Below are positions 44,050 through 51,589 of a stretch of DNA of 64,000 bases, piece after piece. The position numbers and the translations under genes were made by a program. The first letter of the stretch is position 1. Each line of letters opens with the position of its first letter. Origin of the DNA: JAPHTQ01 sp050302275. GTDB taxonomy: Bacteria; Pseudomonadota; Gammaproteobacteria; Thiohalomonadales; Thiohalomonadaceae. The notes under the pieces were generated by a model, which made no database searches, had not been told where the DNA came from, and worked only from the letters and a program-made list of their open reading frames with translations. The stretch is from contig JBNLAT010000004.1 of NCBI GenBank assembly GCA_050302275.1, positions 1 through 64,000 on the forward strand. Reading direction: 5' to 3'.

Positions 44050-45303
44050 CTACTTCTGCGCCGGCGGGCAATCCTCTTTGGTACAGCGGGAGAGCAGCGG
44101 CCGCAAAAGCAGTGGCGCCAGCACCGTCGTCACCACCGCCATAATGACCACCGCGGAGAAGAGATTCTGCACGATCTCCGGCACCGGCTGCGGCTGGTCA
44201 AACAGCCCAGCGCGCAGGGCGATGTCGGCGATAATCAACTCCACCGCACCCCGCGCACTCATCCCGATCCCCACCGCCGTCGCCTCGCGTCGACTGTAAC
44301 CCATCAACCAGGCGGGCAACCCGGCACCGAGCAGCTTGCCGAAAAAGGCGATGGCGATCAGGGTCAGCACAAAACCGGGCACGCTGAGCGCCGCCTTCAG
44401 ATCCAGATTCATGCCGATAAAGGCGAAAAACAGCGGCGCAAAGAAACCGTTGACGAAGGTGGTGAGCTTACCCTTCATGTTGTCGTAAACCCCGGGCGCG
44501 AGGGTGTGGCGCATGAAGAACAGCCCGGCAAAGAAGGCACCGAGGATAAAGTGCATCCCCAGCGCGTGGGCCAGCCACGAATAGGCTAGCGCTGCGATCA
44601 GCAGACCGCTGAAATCGAATTCTGAGGCCACCATCGCCTTCAGCGCATGGCCAAACAACGGCAACACGTAAAAACCGATCAGGGTGGCAAGAATAAAGAA
44701 GACGCCCACTTTGGCGAAGATCAGCGCGATATCCAGGAAACCGGGCATGGTGCCGGTTTCGATCAGTGCAGTGAGGATAGCCAGTAACGCCAAACTGAGC
44801 ATGTCGTCCACCACCGCGGCGGAGATAATCGTCTGGCCGACCCGACTCTCCATCTGGTGCAGGTCCGACATCACTCGCACCGACACCGGCACCGCGGTGA
44901 TCGCCAGCGCGGTACCAAGAAACAGCGACTGGGCCAGATGGATATTGGAGTCGGGGATAAACCACCAGGCGAGGGCAAAGCCGGAGACCAATGGCAACAG
45001 CATGCCGCCGACGGCGATGGTGAAGGTTTTACTCGAACCACGCGCCATGTGCCGCGGGTGCAGCTCCAACCCCGCCAACAGCATCAGGAAGAACACCGCC
45101 AGATCGGTAATACCGATGAAAATCTCGTTATGCGGTAGATGGTTGAGGGTCGGGAAAAGATGGGAGTAGTTCTGCGCGACCTGACCGAGGGCGATCCCCG
45201 CCACCAGCTCACCGAGGATCAACGGCTGGCCCAGACGTTCGGCGATCTCACCGAAAATGCGGGTTACCGTTAATAACACCAGCAAGACATACAGCAGGTC
45301 CAT
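44050..45303 (-). CDS. CPA2-type cation:proton antiporter (KefB-like)
   Basis: About 417 residues from ATG at 45303 (MDLLYVLLVLLTVTRIFGEI), preceded by GGAGAT; a TTG four codons earlier is unlikely. Twelve to thirteen membrane helices of the Na+/H+ exchanger (KefB-like) fold. VVDDMLSLALLAILTA contains the acidic pair of the ion-translocation site. No C-terminal TrkA-N/RCK domain is present, so it is not a Kef K+ channel proper. Ion specificity is unknown. Confidence 0.9.
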   Translation of the reverse strand: MDLLYVLLVLLTVTRIFGEIAERLGQPLILGELVAGIALGQVAQNYSHLFPTLNHLPHNEIFIGITDLAVFFLMLLAGLELHPRHMARGSSKTFTIAVGGMLLPLVSGFALAWWFIPDSNIHLAQSLFLGTALAITAVPVSVRVMSDLHQMESRVGQTIISAAVVDDMLSLALLAILTALIETGTMPGFLDIALIFAKVGVFFILATLIGFYVLPLFGHALKAMVASEFDFSGLLIAALAYSWLAHALGMHFILGAFFAGLFFMRHTLAPGVYDNMKGKLTTFVNGFFAPLFFAFIGMNLDLKAALSVPGFVLTLIAIAFFGKLLGAGLPAWLMGYSRREATAVGIGMSARGAVELIIADIALRAGLFDQPQPVPEIVQNLFSAVVIMAVVTTVLAPLLLRPLLSRCTKEDCPPAQK

Positions 45304-45444
45304 CGTGATCTCCAAAGGCCAGAATTAGAGTCTAGATGTTGTGAGTTTTACTGCCTCTATAGTCCTATTAAGAGTTTTTGTGTGCAATGCATAGATGACC
45401 GGTGTATCTCTGTGGGTTTGGAATTGGAGTTATAGAGGTTCGCC

Positions 45445-46611
45445 ATGCAGACAGGCCCCAGGGAGATTCTCACCCCCTTCCGTCCCATCCCGCTCGACGT
45501 CCCCGAGGGGATGAAACCGAACGAGTTTTTCAACAGCACCGAAAACCTCGACGATCTGGTCAACAACAACGGCCTGCTGCTCAACCCGGAAAACCTGCTG
45601 CTCTATCGCAAAGCGCTCGGCCACTCCAACGAGTTCGACGCCTCTATCATCTATAACACCTCAAAAACCATTCTCAACCCGTTGGGTCGCCCGGTGCGCC
45701 GCACCCAGGTGCCGGAAAACGTGCGTCATGTCTGGAACCGCATGAACCAGATCATGATCCAGTACATGCTGGAAAAATATCCTGATCCTGAGAAACATCT
45801 GGTACTGGCGGGCGAAGCAAGTCTCGACGCCACCTGGCCACTCACCTCGCCGGGCGTGCCGAGCATTCGCATGCTGCACAACCACTTCATCGTCTTCCCG
45901 ATGGAAGAGCTGCGCAACGCCAAACTGGCCGATCCGAAAAACCCCAACCTCACCGACGGCGGCCAGCACTCGCTGTTCGAACAACACATGCACGACGTCT
46001 ACCGCGAATTCATCTGCAAGGCGCTGCATCTGGAAGTGCTGCGTCCGATCAGCGACGACTCGGCACGACTCACTCTCACCGGCTATCCCCACGGCCTGCC
46101 GAGCTGGGAGATCCCCGGCGGCGCGGCGACTCTGGAAGACATCCGCTTCTGGCACGAATACGAACTGGTACTGAAAGGCTTCATCGATTTCTACCGCACC
46201 TTCTTTAGCCAGGTCTCCAGCCGCAACGCGCCGAAGCTGCCGGATCTATATTTCCCGGAGCAGGTGGAGAGCGTGCTGCTGTTCGACAACGACTTCCTCA
46301 AGACCGCCAAGATGGTGCGCGACCACTGCATCTCCGACCCGGCCTACGCCAACGCCATCCGCTGGCAACCGGCGTTCAAACAACTCATCTACCGCAACGA
46401 CGACGGCAAGCTGGTGGTTACCATCAGCCAGAACTCCATCGGCAACGCGATCACCGAACTACTTGGTGTGGTGGTTAATCGCACCCCCGATGCAGAGGCC
46501 TACGAAAAAGCCGAACCGGCATTGATCGAAAAACTGCTGGAAGTACGCCGCCGCCTGATTGAAGCGGACCTCGGCGAAGGCATCGCCACGCCGCATTGGG
46601 GAAAAGATTAA
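45445..46611 (+). CDS. Hypothetical protein, unknown family
   Basis: A 388-residue soluble protein (MQTGPREILTPFRPIPLDVP). I recognise no family. A histidine-containing strand RMLHNHFIVFPMEELR (about 143-158) with EASLDATWPL before it is loosely reminiscent of the H-x-H strand in HIT/galactose-1-phosphate uridylyltransferase folds, but the sequence is otherwise different. A second conserved-looking stretch is SARLTLTGYPHGLPSWEIPG. Codon usage matches the neighbours and it is preceded by a 130-base promoter region. Confidence 0.75.
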   Translation: MQTGPREILTPFRPIPLDVPEGMKPNEFFNSTENLDDLVNNNGLLLNPENLLLYRKALGHSNEFDASIIYNTSKTILNPLGRPVRRTQVPENVRHVWNRMNQIMIQYMLEKYPDPEKHLVLAGEASLDATWPLTSPGVPSIRMLHNHFIVFPMEELRNAKLADPKNPNLTDGGQHSLFEQHMHDVYREFICKALHLEVLRPISDDSARLTLTGYPHGLPSWEIPGGAATLEDIRFWHEYELVLKGFIDFYRTFFSQVSSRNAPKLPDLYFPEQVESVLLFDNDFLKTAKMVRDHCISDPAYANAIRWQPAFKQLIYRNDDGKLVVTISQNSIGNAITELLGVVVNRTPDAEAYEKAEPALIEKLLEVRRRLIEADLGEGIATPHWGKD

Positions 46612-46673
46612 AGCCTTTTTAAAGCAATCGGTGTTAACCTGAACATCCCTGCACCACCAATCACGTTGCACCG

Positions 46674-47417
46674 ATGTTCCCTGATTTCACCACCGGGCAG
46701 ATCCTGCTTACCGGGCTGATTTTTATTTGGACCGGCTTCGTCCGTAGCGGCCTCGGTTTCGGCGGTGCCGCGCTCGGCCTGCCGATCCTGTTGTTCGTCA
46801 ATCCCGACCCGCTGCTGTGGCTGCCGATGATCGGCGCGCACCTGCTGTTCTTCTCCGGCATCACCCTGCGCACCCGGTTGCATAACGTCGACTGGGGCTA
46901 CCTCTGGCGCACCTCGCGAATCATCATCCCCGCCGCCATCGTCGGCGTACTCGGCCTGCTCAACCTGCCGACGCTGTGGGTGCTAGCATTCATCTACGGC
47001 GTGTCGATGTTCTACTCAGTGATCTGGATGCTCAACCGCGCCATCCACAGCCACAACCGCTGGGTCGATCGCTTTCTGCTGATTGTCGGCGGTTACATCG
47101 CTGGCACCACCCTCTCCGGCGCGCCGCTGATGGTGGCGGTGTTCATGCGCAACGTCCGCCCCGAGCAGCTGCGCGACACCCTGTTCGTGCTCTGGTTTAT
47201 TCTGGTTGTGATCAAGATGAGCACCTTCGTCACCTTCGGCGTCAACCTCAACCTGCTCACCGCCCTGGCATTGCTGCCGGTCGCAGGCATCGGCCACTTC
47301 GCCGGGCTCAAGGTGCATGAAGCGATCCTGCGCAACGATCAACAGTTCAAACGCTGGATCGGCGCCGGGCTGTTCGTGGTCAGCGCGCTGGGTTTGTGGA
47401 ATCTTGTCGTGATGTAG
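46674..47417 (+). CDS. TSUP (TauE/SafE) family membrane permease
   Basis: A 247-residue protein with seven to eight membrane helices. GLIFIWTGFVRSGLGFGGAA and the repeated half GGYIAGTTLSGAPLMVAVFM are the two inverted-repeat signatures of the TauE/SafE sulfite/sulfonate exporter family. Substrate unknown; a sulfur oxyanion or C2 sulfonate is plausible from the family. Single gene, convergent with the phosphoesterase. Confidence 0.88.
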   Translation: MFPDFTTGQILLTGLIFIWTGFVRSGLGFGGAALGLPILLFVNPDPLLWLPMIGAHLLFFSGITLRTRLHNVDWGYLWRTSRIIIPAAIVGVLGLLNLPTLWVLAFIYGVSMFYSVIWMLNRAIHSHNRWVDRFLLIVGGYIAGTTLSGAPLMVAVFMRNVRPEQLRDTLFVLWFILVVIKMSTFVTFGVNLNLLTALALLPVAGIGHFAGLKVHEAILRNDQQFKRWIGAGLFVVSALGLWNLVVM

Positions 47418-47444
47418 AAGCAGGCTGGGCAATCATGCCCACCT

Positions 47445-48197
47445 TCAAATCTCCAGCAACTTCTCCAGGTCGTAACCCCACATCTCCTCATTCTCGTAAC
47501 CGCGCTGATTGGAAACCAGGCGGCACTTGCCGACCTGCGTATCAAGATTGGCGTGGGTATGACCGAAGCACCAGAGATCGGCCTGCTCGATCAACTCGGG
47601 AAGATCACTAAGAAACGCGGTGCCAAATTCATCCATAGGAAAACGGGGATGTTTGCACAGCAGCGACGGCCCGTGGTGCGTCACCACCACCGTCTTGCCG
47701 TCAAACGGCTGCGCTAACTGCTCCTCCAACCAGGCGCGTGATTCACGATGCAACGCCAGCGCATCCTCGGGCAGGAAAGAGCGATCACCATTACTGATCA
47801 AACGGTGGTCATTCAATCGCTGCATTACCACCGGCATCGCTTCCGCCGGATCACCCACCGCCCGGTAATCGGTCCACAGAGTACAACCGAGAAAGCGCAC
47901 CCCGCCGATCATCAACTCATCATTCTCCAGGAAATACAGCAACTCATGTTGCACGGCAAAGGCACGCATGGCTGCGGTCAGTGAAATATCGTAACGGTAA
48001 TACTCATGATTGCCGGAAACGTAGATCACCGGCTTACCCAACCGCTTCGCTTCACTTGCAGCCCACTCCAAACCATGTAAGCCCGTATCAATATCACCGG
48101 CCAGCACGATCAAATCCACACCGGTCTCCACGATGGACGGCACCGATTGGGAACGGAAGAATTCGTTGTGGAGATCGCTGAGGAGGTGGAGTTTCAT
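47445..48197 (-). CDS. Metallophosphoesterase
   Basis: A 250-residue calcineurin-like phosphoesterase with all metal motifs: D-x-H in LLSDLHNEF, GD in VLAGDID, GNHE in VSGNHEYYR, H in VVTHHGPS and G-H-x-H in CFGHTHANLD. Substrate unknown. It is the last clearly core-like gene before the AT-richer island that starts at about 48.2 kb. Confidence 0.92.
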   Translation of the reverse strand: MKLHLLSDLHNEFFRSQSVPSIVETGVDLIVLAGDIDTGLHGLEWAASEAKRLGKPVIYVSGNHEYYRYDISLTAAMRAFAVQHELLYFLENDELMIGGVRFLGCTLWTDYRAVGDPAEAMPVVMQRLNDHRLISNGDRSFLPEDALALHRESRAWLEEQLAQPFDGKTVVVTHHGPSLLCKHPRFPMDEFGTAFLSDLPELIEQADLWCFGHTHANLDTQVGKCRLVSNQRGYENEEMWGYDLEKLLEI

Positions 48198-48271
48198 GGT
48201 GTAAATGGCCTACCTTGCTTATTGCGAGGGGAAATGACTGAAACCAGCCTCACTCACCTAAACATATGTTT

Positions 48272-48460
48272 CTAATGGTTTATTGCTGATTCCGCATAGA
48301 GCATATAACAATTTTTCACTTGATTTTTTGCCCCAGAGGAACAATAGTTCACACCAGACGGGTAAATCCTATTACGTGCCTCGCATGTTCCCTTCCATCG
48401 GTTGGCAAGAGTGCTTGGAATATTGGCGTAATAGGGGCCGTCTTTTTTATGCCTGCTCAC
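48272..48460 (-). CDS. Possible small protein coupled to the DUF3800 gene
   Basis: A 62-residue frame starting with GTG and overlapping the last 14 bases of the DUF3800 gene in another frame. Contains three Cys (GTCEARNR, NYCSSG, KNCYMLY) and a basic composition. Overlap and AT-rich codon use resemble the upstream gene, but no family is known to me and it may be a chance frame. Confidence 0.3.
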   Translation of the reverse strand: MSRHKKDGPYYANIPSTLANRWKGTCEARNRIYPSGVNYCSSGAKNQVKNCYMLYAESAINH

Positions 48461-49121
48461 TTCCTAAATATTCCGTTTCAAAACAAATCCTCGAACGATA
48501 GTTCCTGTACCATTCCTGGTCTCCGTGCTCATATTTTCGGTATATACCCCAACAAAACAAATCCACAGCTTGTAATCCAGCATTCGCTCTAGAGTCTTCG
48601 TGATAAATATTTAGTGGGATATTCAAGGGCAATCTTGCCTCCAGTTGATTCCCCAAATACTGATTGAAATCCGCGATCTCTTCCTTGTTCTTACACTTAT
48701 CCACTATCAACGTAACCGCTGGATTAGCTGTACTCAAATCAACCTTGTCTAATAAGAAATTGGCCAGGTAATTATAAAGTTTCTTTCGTCCCGGCTTACT
48801 TGTTAAATGGTCATACACACGGCTTTTATTCAAGGCCACTGTATAGATATCCCAATCCCTGTTCTTAATCTGTTTATAGAAATACTGTTTAATCGGATAA
48901 CCCAAGTTGGTTGCATGCAACTCTTCAACAACGCGCTTGTTATTTTTTCTACGATTTAATTTATTTTTTAGTGTCCGACGCACAGCACGTTTAAACGAAT
49001 CGACGGCTCTTTTGTTCTTACACACTAGAAGTGTAATTACAAATTTCTGAGACGGTCTCTTGCTGACAAAGTCAAACCCCAAATCGCCGGATTCATCCAA
49101 GTACACAATCATGATTGACAT
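48447..49121 (-). CDS. DUF3800 domain protein (predicted RNase H-fold nuclease)
   Basis: A 224-residue protein. MIVYLDESGDLGF (residues 4-16) carries the D-E-S-G-D motif of DUF3800, and the C-terminal ANAGLQAVDLFCWGIYRKYE has the matching acidic residue (QAVD). The family is considered a transposase/RNase H-like nuclease fold and is common on mobile or defence-linked islands. The gene is AT-rich compared with the chromosome, supporting horizontal acquisition. Two ATGs (M1, M4) are possible starts. Confidence 0.82.
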   Translation of the reverse strand: MSIMIVYLDESGDLGFDFVSKRPSQKFVITLLVCKNKRAVDSFKRAVRRTLKNKLNRRKNNKRVVEELHATNLGYPIKQYFYKQIKNRDWDIYTVALNKSRVYDHLTSKPGRKKLYNYLANFLLDKVDLSTANPAVTLIVDKCKNKEEIADFNQYLGNQLEARLPLNIPLNIYHEDSRANAGLQAVDLFCWGIYRKYEHGDQEWYRNYRSRICFETEYLGSEQA

Positions 49122-49142
49122 GCATTCCTTTGCAAAAGAGAG

Positions 49143-49178
49143 GACCCAATTTGGGTATTATCGGCCCTAAATTGGGTC
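49143..49178. repeat. Inverted repeat upstream of the DUF3800 gene
   Basis: GACCCAATTTGGG and CCCTAAATTGGGTC form a near-perfect inverted repeat around a 9-base spacer, 22 bases before the DUF3800 start. It could be an operator or a recombination/transposase recognition site. No T-run follows, so it is not a standard terminator. Confidence 0.5.
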
Positions 49179-49233
49179 TTATCAAACCGTGCCGGATGCC
49201 GACCATTTTCGTAACGCCACGAAAATGATAAGC

Positions 49234-49265
49234 AAAACCTGTGGAGAGCAACATGCTCCCCACAG
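49234..49265 (-). terminator. Intrinsic terminator after the small protein gene
   Basis: On the minus strand CTGTGGGGAGCA, loop TGT, TGCTCTCCACAG forms a 12-bp stem with one mismatch, followed by GTTTT. It lies 15 bases after the stop codon of the gene at 49280-49606. Confidence 0.6.
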
Positions 49266-49279
49266 CTTTTAGTGCCTCA

Positions 49280-49606
49280 TCAGTGACGGGTTGCGTTATC
49301 GCCAAGCTGGCGGGTGAGGCGGTGGACCTCTTCCCACAGCTTCTCGTTTGCCTTCTGTGCCTCCTGAATCAGATCCTGAAGCAGCATCGCGGTGATCCGC
49401 GTGGCGTGCTCCGGCGGATTCTCTGCGGTTTGCATCAGGTAGGTGAGGGCATCGGCACGCACGAGTCGATCGGTAATGAGGTCGTGTAGTTCGAGGAGTT
49501 TGCGGCTCAGCTCGCCGTAGTCCTCGTCATCCTCGCAGACCTGCCAGCGGGAGAGGTCGCGGTCGGTGGATTGGGGATAGATAACATTAGCCTTTGCGTG
49601 TGGCAT
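49280..49606 (-). CDS. Small island protein, paralogue of the 49815-50135 product
   Basis: A 108-residue soluble protein. The N-terminus (NVIYPQSTDRDLSRWQVCED) matches that of the neighbour at 49815-50135, and the rest has the same plan: an acidic segment DDEDYGELSRK, then a helical C-terminus with LLELHDLITDRLVRADALTY. Function unknown. Predicted mostly alpha-helical and coiled. It sits downstream of the MITE-like element that separates the pair. Confidence 0.7.
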   Translation of the reverse strand: MPHAKANVIYPQSTDRDLSRWQVCEDDEDYGELSRKLLELHDLITDRLVRADALTYLMQTAENPPEHATRITAMLLQDLIQEAQKANEKLWEEVHRLTRQLGDNATRH

Positions 49607-49648
49607 GAGTTTCGCTCCATGAATCTAGTAAAAGGTGACGGGAGATTA

Positions 49649-49815
49649 GAAGTGGTCTCAAAATGAGGATTCGCGCCCGGAGCCACGGTGCCCCGAAGGT
49701 AATGCCCTTGGGTGCGCAAAGCCTGCGAGGAGAGCCGTTTACCGGTAGTAAATGAGCACCGTAGCAGGCTTTGCAACACCGGATCAGGGTGCGAAGATTA
49801 TTTTGAGATGGCTTC
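49649..49815. mobile_element. MITE-like element, copy B (167 bp)
   Basis: Terminal repeats GAAGTGGTCTCAAAAT (left) and ATTTTGAGATGGCTTC (right). Inside lies a long imperfect inverted repeat: GGGTGCGCAAAGCCTGC pairs with GCAGGCTTTGCAACACC around a centre with TTTACCGGTAGTAAA. The full element could fold into one cruciform. No open frame of its own. It is inserted between two paralogous genes, its right end touching the stop codon of the upstream one. Confidence 0.75.
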
Positions 49816-50135
49816 TATTCGCCTCTCCTCTCTCGCTGTATATAACCCCACATCCGGTTACTGGTGGTTTGAGCCTGCTCAATGTGTTCCTCAATGGCGC
49901 CCAGCGTATGCTGGGTAACGTCATCCGCCTGAGTCTCGGCGGTTTTCAGCAGGTGGGTAAGGGCCTTGGCTCGGTCGAGCTGTTCGATGACACGGTCATG
50001 CAGGTCGGAGAGGGAAACGCGCTGGACATTGCTGTTGTTGCCTTTGCCATAGTCGTCGCCGTCTTCACGGACCTGCCAGGAGGCAGTACGGTCGGTGGAT
50101 TGGGGATAGATAACATTGGTATTTGCGTGTGACAT
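49815..50135 (-). CDS. Small island protein downstream of an ash-like leader
   Basis: A 106-residue soluble protein (MSHANTNVIYPQSTDRTASW), paralogous to the 49280-49606 product over its first 30 residues and similar in helical plan after that (SLSDLHDRVIEQLDRAKALT, ending in QRERRGE). Unknown function. The stop codon abuts the MITE-like element. A structured region with an ash-like small frame lies just upstream. Confidence 0.72.
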   Translation of the reverse strand: MSHANTNVIYPQSTDRTASWQVREDGDDYGKGNNSNVQRVSLSDLHDRVIEQLDRAKALTHLLKTAETQADDVTQHTLGAIEEHIEQAQTTSNRMWGYIQRERRGE

Positions 50136-50559
50136 AGCTTTTAGCTCCTTGTCGTTCCGGCGTTATTGCCGGGTTGATGGAAGCTCAACGCAAAGCGGCC
50201 CCGACGTTATTAAGACAGAAGGGCCGCCAGTCACACAACGATGTTGTATACTCCATGCAGCCCTAAGGTCTGGGCACTCAGTCTTAGGGTTAGCCGGGCG
50301 GATGATGTTGGTAGCATCGCCGTCCGGCGCTTTGTTTTGAGCGGTGTTGCACTGTCCAACTTATGGAGAAAGGGAGGGGGAGTCAAGGGAAAAATGCGGG
50401 GGAAATGCAAAGAATTATTAAATAAAATTTCGGAAAAAGTGTGGCGTAAAGGCCGTTACTAACCAGCCATTTCCTTATGCGCGCTGATCCTCTTGTGGTA
50501 GTGATTTAGAACGGAATAATTCGTTGTGCAGATCGTTTTGTGGAAGATGCGATAAATCG
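50136..50559 (-). other. Structured 424-base intergenic region of the island
   Basis: Several hairpins lie in sequence: CCGGC/GCCGG (50158-50173), GCGGCCC/GGGCCGC (50195-50226), CCCTAAG/CTTAGGG (50260-50289) and the pair GCCGGGCGG/CCGTCCGGC (50293-50328). A small ash-like frame (50231-50359) overlaps them. The stretch 50380-50559 is AT-rich and shows nothing else I can name. Confidence 0.5.
50231..50359 (-). CDS. Possible ash-family small ORF (phage P4 type)
   Basis: A 42-codon frame from a TTG (or 28 codons from ATG at 50317) that ends with LSAQTLGLHGVYNIVV. From memory, this ending resembles small Ash-family (phage P4) proteins that precede accessory genes on many integrative elements. Given the hairpins, it could be a leader peptide or a remnant. 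Only a search can confirm. Confidence 0.35.
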   Translation of the reverse strand: MDSATPLKTKRRTAMLPTSSARLTLRLSAQTLGLHGVYNIVV

Positions 50560-51579
50560 TTATTCATCACATTTCCTTTTAGGCGTATTCTCTTCCAGCC
50601 TTTGCATTCTTGGACTCAATGAGTACATACTTTCCATTAAGTGAATAACTATATCCACACATGTTTTTAGAGCATCATTATCAGGGAAATACGCTCTATG
50701 TGAAGCAGCATGACCAACATTCAATACCCCTTGAATTAAATCGGATTGCTTTTTGGTGATATGTCCATCATCAGAAAATTTTCTTAATTTTTTCTCAAAC
50801 CCACCAATATCCCCTATCGTTTCAACCATCAGGACATCCAAAAGTGTCCTTAGACCCATAGCAGGTAGCGCACTTAGTTTATTCGTTAGTGCCGCTTCAA
50901 TTTCATTTATAAGATCTTTTTTATCCCCATCTAAATTGTCATACCATGACGGAAAGGAGTTTTTTGGATTTTGTGGAAAGAAAGTGACGCTTTGTTCATC
51001 ATCAATTCCACGATCCCATTCATGTAAGTTATTTCTTGGTTCCACATAATGCCATTTGTAAAACTGTGATAACAACGCGGCAACACTATCTTTCTTTAGC
51101 ACGCTTTCTGAAATTGACATTGAACTGTCATCGGCATATGGAAAACCCAAGCTTTTATGTGACCACACACCAGACATGTCAGTCAGATAGTACAGCGCTT
51201 CAATCCACTCATTTCTATCACCTTCAAAACCACCGAGCAAAGTGTCAATATCAATACGCTGACTAAGATGTATCGGATACAATTCTGTCATTCGCTCATA
51301 CAGACGCTGCATCTTTGTCAAAATAGGATATGCTGCATCAATCACTGGCAAGGCATGGCTTTTTAACAGATAATCCTTTCCTTTATCTCCACGTTTAATT
51401 AGCGAATATCGCTGCTCTAAACTGTCAAGCAAATCTAGCCACTTGTGATTATCTGCCCTAAACCTTTCCGCTGGTACGGAAGGCGGCTTCCCTTTAACAG
51501 CATTATAAATCGCTCCCAATGCATTAAGTGCCTCCTCCCCAAGTTTCTCTTTTACGAAATCGACATGAGGAATTTTCAT
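50560..51579 (-). CDS. DUF4145-like protein in the type I R-M operon
   Basis: A 339-residue soluble protein (MKIPHVDFVKEKLGEEALNA). The C-terminal segment (about 235-320: MGLRTLLDVLMVETIGDIGG, NVGHAASHRAYFPDN) has the pattern of DUF4145, a helical domain often linked to restriction-modification genes. The N-terminal 200 residues are unrecognised. It starts 10 bases after the hsdR stop and is AT-rich, so it is probably the fourth gene of the operon. Its role in defence is an inference. Confidence 0.75.
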   Translation of the reverse strand: MKIPHVDFVKEKLGEEALNALGAIYNAVKGKPPSVPAERFRADNHKWLDLLDSLEQRYSLIKRGDKGKDYLLKSHALPVIDAAYPILTKMQRLYERMTELYPIHLSQRIDIDTLLGGFEGDRNEWIEALYYLTDMSGVWSHKSLGFPYADDSSMSISESVLKKDSVAALLSQFYKWHYVEPRNNLHEWDRGIDDEQSVTFFPQNPKNSFPSWYDNLDGDKKDLINEIEAALTNKLSALPAMGLRTLLDVLMVETIGDIGGFEKKLRKFSDDGHITKKQSDLIQGVLNVGHAASHRAYFPDNDALKTCVDIVIHLMESMYSLSPRMQRLEENTPKRKCDE

Positions 51580-51589
51580 ATAGGACTCC

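Noticed and set aside
49093..49305. 70-codon minus-strand frame between the small protein and DUF3800 genes
   Set aside because: It spans the terminator hairpin and inverted repeat and overlaps both neighbours; the repeated NLGP/KLGP is only the translated inverted repeat.
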